Source: an uncultured Faecalibacterium sp. (GTDB taxonomy: Bacteria > Bacillota > Clostridia > Oscillospirales > Ruminococcaceae). From it: a DNA stretch of 8,424 bases. Below are positions 1 to 6,672 of the stretch, piece by piece (positions within the stretch are counted from its first letter, which is position 1; each line of letters begins with the position of its first letter). The notes beneath the pieces were generated by a model. It did not search any database and had not been told where the DNA came from. It was given only the letters and a program-made list of their open reading frames with translations. The stretch is taken from positions 1-8,424 of the forward strand of contig CAMFSB010000059.1 in NCBI GenBank assembly GCA_945982465.1, in the 5' to 3' direction. Both the position numbers and the translations under genes were made by a program.

Positions 1-1
1 C

Positions 2-796
2 TGCGTCAGCCGGGCCGGCGCCCCATTTGCACCGACTGACGGCGACGATGCTGCCGGGGTGAGCGCGGCCTGCCTGTTGCCCATCCGCGCGCGGCAAAGC
101 GGCGGCGGCTGGTATGTGGAAGCCGCCGGCGAAAGCCGGACGGTGTATACCACCGATTATCTGGACTACGCCTCCAATCAGCTGGCGCTGACCTATCTGC
201 CGCCGCTGGCGGTGTACACCGCCCAAAGCGAACAGGGCAAAGCCGAAGCCCGGCTGCACACGGCAGCCGCCATCCGGCAAAGCTCCGCCACCGACCCGAA
301 CTTCTTTTTCGGCTCCCGCAGCGCTTTTGACCTGACCCGCGCCGACCCGGGCGCAGCCTTCAGCCAGATCACGCCCCGGGCTGAGATCGTATACACCGAA
401 AACACACCCACCGACCCGGCGGCTGTGTTCCATGCCGGGCTGTATGTTCAGATCCACGAACAGGCCGTTTCCGCCCCGGACAGCACAGACAACAGCCGCA
501 CCATCACCGGCGATGCAGGCGGCAGCTCCACCGAAGGCTACGACTGGATCAGCCACACCTATTCGCCCGGCGCTGCCCAAAGCGCCCCCGACGGCACCGG
601 CGGCGCCTGGATCAGTGCCGAGCCGGAGGGCGGCGATGCGTTCAGCTCTCTGTGGGGCGGCCGCATCACCGACACGATCTATCTGGATTCCGCGCTGGAC
701 AGCGCCAGCCTGCCCGCTCTGCCCTATGGCTTTACCGTCCAGTTTTACCGCAACCACGCCCAGCAGGACGTTCTGCTGCTGACACAGGAGGGATAA
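2..796 (+). CDS. Hypothetical protein, 3' part (5' end outside window)
   Basis: The product is not recognised. The frame is open from base 2 to the TAA at 794-796 (264 codons). A GTG lies at 59, but no convincing ribosome binding site precedes it and the 19 codons before it are stop-free with the same GC-rich usage, so the gene most likely starts left of the window. The visible part is soluble-looking: no membrane segment, many Ala, Gly, Ser, Thr and Asp, scattered Tyr/Phe, and a low-complexity acidic/Gly/Ser stretch around residues 140-205 counted from the GTG. It has no Cys pairs or catalytic motif that I can name. It is 2 nt upstream of the membrane-protein gene, whose ribosome binding site lies inside its last codons, so the two are almost certainly co-transcribed and probably translationally coupled. 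A secreted or cell-surface protein is possible, but the N-terminus needed to judge this is missing. Confidence 0.7.
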   Translation, partial: CVSRAGAPFAPTDGDDAAGVSAACLLPIRARQSGGGWYVEAAGESRTVYTTDYLDYASNQLALTYLPPLAVYTAQSEQGKAEARLHTAAAIRQSSATDPNFFFGSRSAFDLTRADPGAAFSQITPRAEIVYTENTPTDPAAVFHAGLYVQIHEQAVSAPDSTDNSRTITGDAGGSSTEGYDWISHTYSPGAAQSAPDGTGGAWISAEPEGGDAFSSLWGGRITDTIYLDSALDSASLPALPYGFTVQFYRNHAQQDVLLLTQEG

Positions 797-798
797 GC

Positions 799-1485
799 AT
801 GGCCGATGAAACTCTGCGCCCGCGGCAGCCGGGCGCCGGCGCGCTCTCCCCTGCCGAGTCCCGGTCAGGGTCGGCCGAGCCCCCGCCGCCGGGCGCAGCC
901 TCCGCCCCCGGCAGCGCCGGCCCGGCCGCCGTGCGGGCCATGGCCGATGTGTGCGGCACGGTGGCCACGGGCTACCTGTTCCTCTACCTTAACATCAACC
1001 TGGGCACGCTGAACATCCTGCCCGGCTGGGCGGGGTATCTGTTCATCCTGCGTGCGCTGTCCGGCCTTGCCGCACGGGAGCCGGCCGCCGGCCTGCTGGC
1101 CCCGCTGGGCAAAGGGCTGGCCGCCTGGAACGCCGTGCTGTGGGTCTGCGCCCTGCTGGGTGTGGACACGGCCGTGTGGGTGATCCTGCCGTTGGTGGCC
1201 GGTGTGGCCGGGCTGTATTTTCATTTTCAGCTATTGACCAACCTTGCCGACGCCGTGCGTCGCTGGCTGCCCGGGCAGGCCCGGCAGCTTGTGTACCTGC
1301 GCACGGTGCAGGCGCTGGCGCAGACGGTGCTCGCCCTGCTGCCGAACGCGGGCAGCGTGCCCTATCTGGCCGTGTTTTTGCTGGCGCTGGCTATGTGCAC
1401 CGCCTTTGCGCTGTGGTGGCGGCTGCGGGCGGTCAGAGCCGCGCTGCTGGAACTGGCCGGCGGCGAAGAGGCCGCGGGCGGGTAA
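799..1485 (+). CDS. Small multi-pass membrane protein of unknown function
   Basis: The product is 228 aa. The start at ATG 799 is chosen because AGGAGGG (786-792) lies 6 nt upstream; the same frame is open further upstream but overlaps the preceding gene. Residues 1-47 are a Pro/Ala/Gly/Ser-rich, probably disordered cytoplasmic tail. Hydrophobic segments then follow at about 50-66, 76-92, 107-140 (probably two helices), 170-183 and 187-207, giving roughly five to six membrane spans and a short charged C-terminus. The segment around residues 64-80 (NINLGTLNILPGWAGY) resembles the Asn-rich loop plus 'LPxxxGY' pattern I associate with uncharacterised Firmicute integral membrane proteins; that link is from memory. 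No transporter, enzyme or secretion motif is visible. It is the second gene of a two-gene unit with the upstream hypothetical protein and is followed by a hairpin terminator. Confidence 0.75.
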   Translation: MADETLRPRQPGAGALSPAESRSGSAEPPPPGAASAPGSAGPAAVRAMADVCGTVATGYLFLYLNINLGTLNILPGWAGYLFILRALSGLAAREPAAGLLAPLGKGLAAWNAVLWVCALLGVDTAVWVILPLVAGVAGLYFHFQLLTNLADAVRRWLPGQARQLVYLRTVQALAQTVLALLPNAGSVPYLAVFLLALAMCTAFALWWRLRAVRAALLELAGGEEAAGG

Positions 1486-1518
1486 AGGGGGCGCGCCCTT
1501 GCATTTCGCATAAAGCTG

Positions 1519-1559
1519 CGCCGGACGGGCGGCATCGGCCGCCTGCCCGGCGTGTTTTT
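1519..1559 (+). terminator. Rho-independent terminator after the membrane-protein gene
   Basis: The arms 1520-1533 and 1538-1551 pair over 14 positions with one A-C mismatch and one G-U pair around an ATCG loop, and C1519-G1552 extends the stem. TGTTTTT (1553-1559) follows. It lies 34 nt after the stop at 1485 and just before the promoter of the next gene, so it separates the two transcription units. Its sequence is clearly related to the hairpin at 2574-2617. Confidence 0.8.
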
Positions 1560-1563
1560 GCGA

Positions 1564-1592
1564 TGGACAGGGGGTTCCCGGCAAGGTATAAT
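1564..1592 (+). promoter_or_regulatory. Sigma-70-type promoter for the M55 peptidase gene
   Basis: TGGACA (1564-1569, one mismatch to TTGACA), a 17-nt spacer, then a perfect TATAAT (1587-1592). The predicted transcript start near 1599 leaves about 40 nt of leader before ATG 1640. The promoter begins five bases after the upstream terminator's T-run. No operator is identified. Confidence 0.75.
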
Positions 1593-1639
1593 GGATACAG
1601 CAAATGGAACCGACCGGCTCAGAACGACGGAGACGCGAA

Positions 1640-2494
1640 ATGAAACAATTAATTGTGATCGCCGACATGGAAGGCGCAAGCGGAATATTTGAATCGAACC
1701 AGGCGGCTTTATATCACGAGGAATTATTCCCGGATCATAACGCATGGAGAAATTACGGCCGGAAGTGCATCACCAGCGACGTTCTTGCCGTTTGCCGCGC
1801 GGCGCGGGACATGGGGATAGACGATATCCTTTTGTATGACATGCATTTCGCAGGATGCAGGGAATCCAATATCGAACTGGAAAAGCTGCCCGCTCTTGTC
1901 AGAACGTTTGATCTGACCAACAGGGAGTGCTGGTGGAGCAGGATCAGAGGTCAGGCCGCGGCCGAGCCGTATGGGATCATCACGGTTGGGCAGCATGCAA
2001 GAAATGGCGAGCCGGATGCGTATTTCCCCCATACCATTCACACCCCTCCGATCGAATCGTTTTACATCAACGGGCACCATGTGGCGGAAATCGGAACGGC
2101 GGTGATGTGCTTCAGCGATGTTCCGTACCTTGCGAATATCGGCTGCGCCGCCTCTCACAAAGAAGCGCTGGAATTGTCTCCAGACGTATCGTGCATTTCC
2201 GTGAAAGACAAGGCAAAAAAGTGGGAGCCATCGTTTGACGAAACCTATCCCCTCATCTATCACGAGACGATCCGCGCACTGAAGGATTACAGCCGCAAGT
2301 CAGCCTATCCATCCCAGAGCGCCTACCTGTGCGAGTTGAATCTTTCTGCCGATTTCTGCTTTGCGATCCCCAAAACCTTTCCGTTCAAAGGTTCCTTTGA
2401 GGAGCGGACCGTTCGGTGGGAAGCGCATGATATTGAAACAGCGCTCAGCTTATTTTGGTATGTTCAAGCCTATTTTCAAAAATGCAAGCCGTAA
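1640..2494 (+). CDS. M55 family metallopeptidase (DppA-like D-aminopeptidase)
   Basis: The product is 284 aa. M55 enzymes are zinc D-aminopeptidases that release N-terminal D-amino acids (such as D-Ala) from short peptides in the cytoplasm; Bacillus subtilis DppA is the prototype. The N-terminus has the family signature ADMEGASGI. Asp9, Glu11, His69 (YDMH), His119 (GQHA) and Glu150 (HHVAEIG) correspond in order and spacing to the five zinc-binding residues of DppA. The NG just before Glu150 and the VPYLANIGC stretch (161-169) also fit. Length is close to DppA. ATG 1640 is preferred over an in-frame ATG at 1604, because GGAG (1629-1632) lies 7 nt upstream of 1640 and 1604 would leave almost no leader. 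The gene stands alone with its own promoter, not in a dpp peptide-transport operon, and is visibly less GC-rich than its left neighbours, which hints at a different origin. Exact substrate is unknown; the sequence is a divergent family member. Confidence 0.88.
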   Translation: MKQLIVIADMEGASGIFESNQAALYHEELFPDHNAWRNYGRKCITSDVLAVCRAARDMGIDDILLYDMHFAGCRESNIELEKLPALVRTFDLTNRECWWSRIRGQAAAEPYGIITVGQHARNGEPDAYFPHTIHTPPIESFYINGHHVAEIGTAVMCFSDVPYLANIGCAASHKEALELSPDVSCISVKDKAKKWEPSFDETYPLIYHETIRALKDYSRKSAYPSQSAYLCELNLSADFCFAIPKTFPFKGSFEERTVRWEAHDIETALSLFWYVQAYFQKCKP

Positions 2495-2573
2495 CATCGG
2501 GGGCTGCCATTTCCTTGCTCCATGCGGCAGCACGCAGAATCAGGATTTTTCTTTGCATTGGTATTCCGCATAC

Positions 2574-2618
2574 AAACACGCCAGCCGGGCGGCATCCGCC
2601 GCCCGGCTGGCGTGTTTT
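2574..2618. terminator. Strong bidirectional terminator hairpin between convergent genes
   Basis: This is a perfect 20-bp inverted repeat: arms 2574-2593 and 2598-2617 with an ATCC loop. The ends are AAACACG and CGTGTTTT, so both strands show a T-rich 3' side. It lies 79 nt after the M55 stop and 85 nt beyond the minus-strand stop at 2703, exactly where a shared terminator for two convergent genes is expected. Its core is shared with the hairpin at 1520-1551. Confidence 0.85.
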
Positions 2619-2702
2619 CGCAAGGAACATCGTTCTTCCGGTACGCTGTGCTGCGTTCCGCAAACTGCAATTTGAAACATGGTCGTGCCGAAAGGCTCCA
2701 TC

Positions 2703-3314
2703 TCAGAACAGTTCCGGATGATTCTCCAATGAATCGGCTTGTGTTATTTCACGAACCGCATGACAGGGCACTCCCACTGCAAACGAATTCGGCGGAATAT
2801 CTATTGTAACCACACTTCCCGCACCGATAACGCAGCCATCACCGATCGTAACTCCTCCGCATATGGTGACATTTCCGGCGATCCAGCAGTTGCTGCCAAT
2901 CGTAATGGGTCTGGCGTATTCTTTATCGGTAGACGTGCCGTCCGGCTTTACATACGGGTTTCTGTCCTGCCAACGAAGCGGATGTACTGGCGTAAGAAGT
3001 GAAACATTCGGACCAAAAAATACATTTTCGCCAATTGTCACAGGGCAGCAGTCAACACAGGTAAAATTGAAATTTGCATAGGAATTTTTTCCAACGGAGG
3101 TAAAGCAGCCATAATCGAATTGAACGGGGCCTTGAAAATAAAAAGAATCCCCCGTTATCCCCAGCTCCTTTATCACTTCCGCACGCCTTTCATCTGTTTC
3201 AAGAAGCCCGTTCTATTCTTTACTAAGCCTATGCGCTTTTGCCCTAAGCGCCACCAGTTCTTTGTCAGAAGGGTCATATATTTTTCCCGCTATCATTTTT
3301 TCTTTCTCAGTCAT
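2703..3314 (-). pseudogene. Maltose/galactoside O-acetyltransferase (hexapeptide-repeat), broken by an in-frame amber codon
   Basis: This family (maa/lacA type) transfers acetyl from acetyl-CoA to sugar hydroxyls; it is a cytoplasmic trimer with a left-handed beta-helix. Read from ATG 3314, which has AGGAGA (3328-3323) 8 nt upstream, the frame gives the typical N-terminal Mac domain (MTEKEKMIAGKIYDP) for 33 codons. It then meets TAG at 3215-3213, where relatives normally have Tyr in 'KEYNRLFETDERR'. Reading continues in the same frame to the TGA at 2705-2703: 203 sense-plus-amber positions, the normal full length. The rest is intact, with imperfect hexapeptide repeats, the catalytic His in TPVHPL (about position 111) and GVPCHAVREI near the C-terminus. 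A GTG at 3176 could restart a 157-aa product with only a weak AAAGG upstream, but it would lack the Mac domain. Base composition is lower in GC than the flanking genes. Nonsense suppression or a sequencing error would restore it. Confidence 0.85.
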
Positions 3315-3322
3315 CTTTTATT

Positions 3323-3328
3323 TCTCCT
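3323..3328 (-). promoter_or_regulatory. Ribosome binding site that fixes the original acetyltransferase start
   Basis: AGGAGA on the minus strand sits 8 nt before ATG 3314. It supports 3314 as the ancestral start and therefore the view that the amber codon lies inside the gene. I found no convincing promoter in the rest of the 3315-3429 gap, and no clear terminator for the HAD gene that ends at 3430. Confidence 0.7.
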
Positions 3329-3429
3329 GAATGTCATATCGTTCAAATGAAGGGGAGCTTACTCAGCACCGATCGGATCAGCGCTGTGGATGAAAACTCC
3401 GGTTTGTCAGGCAGCAAAACAGCGGCCCT

Positions 3430-4191
3430 TTATATTTGGGATCCACCCATGCAGATGCCCCGGATGCGGGCCAGTACCTGCCGCCAGTCGCTGCCCTCCA
3501 TCCAATAGCTGGCCGCCGCCCCGCCGGGGCGGCCCCGGTCCTGCACCGGGCTAAGGTTGGTGTGCAGGTACAGGCTGTGGATGCCCGCGGCGTTTGCGCC
3601 GGCAATATCGGTGCTGCGGTCGTTGCCGATCATCAAACAACCGGCCCGGGGCAGGTTCTGCCCGGCCAGCAGCGTTTCAAAAAACCGCACGTCCGGCTTG
3701 CGGCAGCTATAGTCCGACGAGATGTACATGCCGTCGAAGCAGCTTTCCAGCCCCAGCAGGCGCAGCTCGTAGGCGGTAAACACACGCTGGGCGTTGGTCA
3801 GCAGCCAAAGGCGGTGGCCGTCGGCCCGCAGCGCCGCCAGCGCCTGCCGCACGCCCGGGTACAGGCGCACATACTCCAGCGACAGCACCCGGAACAGCTG
3901 CGCCGCGCTGACGCCCAGCGCCTCGGCCCCGGCCGCTACGCCCTTTTGCCGGAACAGCCGGGCGAACACCGTTTCGATCTGCAGCTCGGGGAAGCACTCG
4001 TAGCTTTGCCCGGCGGCCGCTTCGCCCTGCGCCACCAGCGCCCGGTACGCGGCTTCCAGCTCCGGCCCGGTGTACCGCGCCCCGTAAAAGCCGTAGTAAA
4101 GGGCAGTTTTTTCCCACACGGCGGCGTTCTCCTCCGTATGGATATCCACCAGCGTACCGTACAAATCAAAGATCAGTTCCGGGTAGCGCAT
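3430..4191 (-). CDS. HAD-superfamily hydrolase (subfamily IA, haloacid dehalogenase-like)
   Basis: The product is 253 aa. HAD enzymes form an aspartyl intermediate, and most are small-molecule phosphatases. All four motifs are present: motif I FDLYGTLVD with nucleophile Asp9; motif II LLTNA with Thr132; Lys165 in RKPD (motif III); and motif IV MIGNDRSTD with Asp191 and Asp195. Residues 18-105 form the helical cap of subfamily I. Motif I has Tyr11 where typical phosphatases carry the second, acid/base Asp; this DxYGT form is known from L-2-haloacid dehalogenases and some uncharacterised HADs. The substrate cannot be assigned: a dehalogenase is possible but a phosphatase-like role in a gut bacterium is as likely. 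Start: ATG 4191 with AGGAGG (4205-4200) 8 nt upstream. It is transcribed divergently from the GH31 gene and followed by the broken acetyltransferase on the same strand across a 115-nt gap. Confidence 0.88.
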   Translation of the reverse strand: MRYPELIFDLYGTLVDIHTEENAAVWEKTALYYGFYGARYTGPELEAAYRALVAQGEAAAGQSYECFPELQIETVFARLFRQKGVAAGAEALGVSAAQLFRVLSLEYVRLYPGVRQALAALRADGHRLWLLTNAQRVFTAYELRLLGLESCFDGMYISSDYSCRKPDVRFFETLLAGQNLPRAGCLMIGNDRSTDIAGANAAGIHSLYLHTNLSPVQDRGRPGGAAASYWMEGSDWRQVLARIRGICMGGSQI

Positions 4192-4234
4192 CGATCCTTC
4201 CTCCTCTTTTTTCCGATCCGGTCATGTGGGTTCC

Positions 4235-4243
4235 AGTATACCA
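4235..4243 (-). promoter_or_regulatory. Possible extended -10 promoter for the HAD gene
   Basis: On the minus strand the bases read TGGTATACT (TGn plus TATACT, 4243-4235), an extended -10 about 44 nt before ATG 4191. No good -35 hexamer is found 16-18 nt upstream, so this rests on the -10 alone. Confidence 0.45.
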
Positions 4244-4273
4244 TATTTTGCCGCAAAATGCGCCCCGCCGCCA

Positions 4274-4302
4274 TTGAAAAACCGCTCGGTATTTGCTAAA
4301 CT
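4274..4302 (+). promoter_or_regulatory. Sigma-70-type promoter for the GH31 gene
   Basis: TTGAAA (4274-4279), a 17-nt spacer, and TAAACT (4297-4302) preceded by TGC, which adds an extended -10. The transcript would start near 4309, giving a leader of about 50 nt. The ribosome binding site AGGGAGG (4348-4354) lies 5 nt before ATG 4360. It is back to back with the HAD promoter, so one regulator could act on both, but no operator palindrome stands out. Confidence 0.65.
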
Positions 4303-4359
4303 GGCCCTTGAAAGGCGAGGCCATTTTTTTAACTGCGGCCCGCCGCCAGGGAGGTTTGT

Positions 4360-6366
4360 ATGATCCAGCGATTTTCTTTTGGAAGCATGATCCCCACCGA
4401 CACCGTTGTGCGGCCGCTGCCGGTGCAGGCCGGCCCGGTGCCGTTTTTACAGGGCGACGCCGCGTGCTGGCGCTATGCCCTTGCGCCGGGCGATGTGGTA
4501 TACGGCCTGGGCGAAACGACCCGCGGCATCAACAAGCGCGGCTGGCATTACGCCAGCCATTGCAGCGACGATCCCTCCCACACGGAGGACAAGCAGTCGC
4601 TGTACGGCGCACACAACTTTTTTGTGGTCAGCGGCGAAAAGACTTTTGGCGTCTTTTTGGATTACGGCGGCCGCGTGGAATACGATATCGGCTACACCGA
4701 CACCGACCTGCTGACCGTGGCCCCCGCCGAGCCGGATTACGATCTGTACATCCTGACCGGCAGCAGCGCTGCCGATATCTGCGCCCAGCTGCGCGCGCTG
4801 GTGGGCCGCAGCTATATCCCGCCCAAGTGGGCGTTCGGCTTTGGCCAGAGCCGCTGGGGCTACAAGACCGAGGCGGATGTGCGCGCCGTGGCCAAAGGCT
4901 ACCGCGAAAATGATCTGCCGCTGGACATGATCTACATGGACATCGATTACATGGACGGTTTTGCCGACTTTACGGTGGATGCCGAACGCTTCCCCGATCT
5001 GGCAGGGCTGGCCGCCGAGATGAAGCAGCAAGGCATCCGGCTGGTGCCCATCATCGACGCGGGCATCAAGCAGAAAGCCGACGACCCCACCTGCCGCGAA
5101 GGGCTGGAAAAGGGCTACTTCTGCAAAAAGGCAGACGGCGAGCCGTTTGTGGGCGCCGTGTGGCCGGGCAAGGCCTATTTTGCCGATTTTCTGCGGCCGG
5201 AGGTGCGCCGGTGGTTCGGCCATAAATATAAGGTGCTGCGGGACCAGGGCATTGAGGGCTTCTGGAACGACATGAACGAGCCGGCGATCTTCTATTCCGA
5301 GGAGGGGCTGGCGCAGGCATTTGAAAAGCTGGATCAGCTCAAGGGCAAAAACCTTGACCTGTACGACTATTTCTCCATGAAAGACGCCGTACTGGGCCTG
5401 TCCAACAGCGCGGCGGATTACGCTTCGTTCTACCACGAGGTGAACGGCCAGCCCGTGCGGCACGACCGCATCCACAACCTGTACGGCTACAACATGACCC
5501 GCGCCGCCGGCGAAGCTTTTGACGAGCTGCGTCCGGGCAAGCGCACGCTGATGTTCAGCCGCGCGTCCTGCATCGGCGCGCACCGCTACGGCGGCATCTG
5601 GCTGGGCGACAACTGCGCCTGGTGGAGCCACCTGCTGCAGAACATCCGACAGATTCCCGGCGTACAGATGTGCGGCTTTTTGTTTACGGGCGCAGATCTG
5701 GGCGGCTTTGGCTGCGACACTACGCCCGATCTGGTGCTTCGCTGGACGGAGTTCGGCATTTTCACCCCGCTGATGCGCAACCACGCCGCCCTGGGCACCC
5801 GGGATCAGGAGCTGTACCGCTTTGATAAGCAGCTGCCCGCGCTGCGCAATATGCTGGAGCTGCGGTATGCCCTGCTGCCCTACATTTACAGCGAATACAT
5901 GAAAGCCGCTTTGCACGACGGGCTGTACATGCGGCCGCTGGCGTTCGATTACCCGGCCGACGCAGCCGCGCGGCAGGTGGAGGACCAGCTGCTGGTGGGC
6001 GAAAGCATCATGGTCGCCCCTGTGTACACCCAGAACGCCACGGGCCGGTATGTGTACCTGCCCGAGCCGATGAAGCTGCTGCGGCTGCGCAGCGTGGAGG
6101 ACTACGACGAGGAGATTCTGCCCGCCGGCCACCACTATGTGCCCTGCGCGCTGGACGAGGTGCTGCTGTTTATCCGGCCGGGCCACATCGTGCCGGTGGG
6201 CAAGCCGGCGCAGTCCGTGGATGCGCTGGACGCTGCCGCCCCGCTGACACTGTGGAGCTATCTGCCCGATGGCAGCGGCGAGTATCTGCTGTACACCGAC
6301 GACGGCGAGACCACCGACTACGACCGCCCCGAGCACTGGCAGACGCTGCGCGTTGACGCGCAGTAA
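4360..6366 (+). CDS. Glycoside hydrolase family 31 alpha-glucosidase (isomaltase-type)
   Basis: The product is 668 aa. GH31 alpha-glucosidases release glucose from non-reducing ends of alpha-1,4 or alpha-1,6 glucosides by a retaining mechanism. The N-terminal beta-sandwich covers about 1-150 (VYGLGETTRGINKRG at 47-61). The (beta/alpha)8 barrel follows to about 510, with catalytic nucleophile Asp304 in WNDMNEP (302-308), FSR at 399-401, probable acid/base Asp417 in WLGDN, and His475 in MRNHA. C-terminal beta domains complete it. From memory it is close throughout to the Blautia (Ruminococcus) obeum enzyme Ro-alphaG1 (663 aa), with residue numbers offset by three: Asp304 matches its Asp307, and Trp166 in SRWGY matches its Trp169, a residue reported to favour alpha-1,6 linkages. 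Isomaltose/isomaltooligosaccharide hydrolysis is therefore inferred. No signal peptide is seen, so the enzyme is cytoplasmic and needs imported oligosaccharides; no transporter gene is adjacent. Confidence 0.95.
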   Translation: MIQRFSFGSMIPTDTVVRPLPVQAGPVPFLQGDAACWRYALAPGDVVYGLGETTRGINKRGWHYASHCSDDPSHTEDKQSLYGAHNFFVVSGEKTFGVFLDYGGRVEYDIGYTDTDLLTVAPAEPDYDLYILTGSSAADICAQLRALVGRSYIPPKWAFGFGQSRWGYKTEADVRAVAKGYRENDLPLDMIYMDIDYMDGFADFTVDAERFPDLAGLAAEMKQQGIRLVPIIDAGIKQKADDPTCREGLEKGYFCKKADGEPFVGAVWPGKAYFADFLRPEVRRWFGHKYKVLRDQGIEGFWNDMNEPAIFYSEEGLAQAFEKLDQLKGKNLDLYDYFSMKDAVLGLSNSAADYASFYHEVNGQPVRHDRIHNLYGYNMTRAAGEAFDELRPGKRTLMFSRASCIGAHRYGGIWLGDNCAWWSHLLQNIRQIPGVQMCGFLFTGADLGGFGCDTTPDLVLRWTEFGIFTPLMRNHAALGTRDQELYRFDKQLPALRNMLELRYALLPYIYSEYMKAALHDGLYMRPLAFDYPADAAARQVEDQLLVGESIMVAPVYTQNATGRYVYLPEPMKLLRLRSVEDYDEEILPAGHHYVPCALDEVLLFIRPGHIVPVGKPAQSVDALDAAAPLTLWSYLPDGSGEYLLYTDDGETTDYDRPEHWQTLRVDAQ

Positions 6367-6386
6367 CACGCTGCCATTCAAAAAAC

Positions 6387-6486
6387 GGGGCTGTTGTAAA
6401 ATAGCTCACTGAGAAAATAGTGCACAAAGCCCAGCGTTATTTTAGGCCAGAAGCGGCTTAAATTGACTCTGGGCTTTGCTTTTTGG
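6387..6486 (+). terminator. Hairpin with T-run after GH31, possibly inside an IS end remnant
   Basis: CAAAGCCCAG (6425-6434) and CTGGGCTTTG (6469-6478) form a perfect 10-bp stem enclosing a 34-nt loop with a weaker inner stem (TTAGGCC/GGCTTAA, about 6441-6462). TTTTT (6480-6484) follows, so it can terminate GH31 transcription. The preceding GGGGCTGTTGTAAAATAG (from 6387) resembles the GGGGCTGT-type terminal repeats of IS1182-like elements. No transposase is present and no matching opposite end was found in the window. The terminator role is fairly clear; the IS origin is a guess from the end sequence. Confidence 0.55.
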
Positions 6487-6561
6487 CGCACATTGCTCTT
6501 GCGTTTTCATTTTGCAGCAGACCCGGCTCACGCAAAAGCATAGCTTGTGGTTTTACAGGGA

Positions 6562-6600
6562 ACAGAAAAAGCGCCCTGTTTTACAGGACGCTTTTTCTGT
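6562..6600. terminator. Bidirectional terminator hairpin
   Basis: The arms 6562-6579 and 6583-6600 are complementary over 18 bp with a single C-A mismatch and a TTT loop. The stem carries AAAAAGCG on the left and CGCTTTTT on the right, so each strand ends its GC core with a T-run. It lies between the GH31 gene and the minus-strand integrase and can stop readthrough in both directions, insulating chromosome from element. Confidence 0.75.
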
Positions 6601-6643
6601 GGTTGATATAAGTCTATACAGCTCTTGATAACGCTTCTGCTAA

Positions 6644-6672
6644 TTGGTGTACGATTGGTGTAATTTGGCGTA
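6644..6672 (+). repeat. Probable integrase arm-type sites, distal cluster (3 copies)
   Basis: Three copies of TTGGYGTA stand at 6644-6651, 6655-6662 and 6665-6672, all in the same orientation, with start-to-start spacing of 11 and 10 bp, about one helical turn. The same octamer recurs next to the integrase stop codon. Short directly repeated sites at the int-proximal end of an element are the usual targets of the arm-binding domain of tyrosine integrases. The role is inferred from position and spacing. Confidence 0.55.

Noticed and set aside
652..798. Upstream extension of the membrane-protein frame to 652
   Set aside because: This would overlap the preceding gene by 145 bases, while ATG 799 has a strong AGGAGGG at ideal distance.
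2501..2531. Inverted repeat GCTGCC/GGCAGC downstream of the M55 gene
   Set aside because: It has six base pairs with a 17-nt loop and no T-run. The strong hairpin at 2574-2617 is the better terminator.
3436..4299. A 287-codon open frame on the + strand
   Set aside because: It is the antisense shadow of the HAD gene, which has all four motifs and a good ribosome binding site.
4447..6381. A 644-codon open frame on the minus strand
   Set aside because: It lies antisense to the GH31 gene, which has every family motif. The antisense frame stays open because of the GC-rich codon pattern, and its product (many His, Val, Gln, Ala) looks like no known protein.
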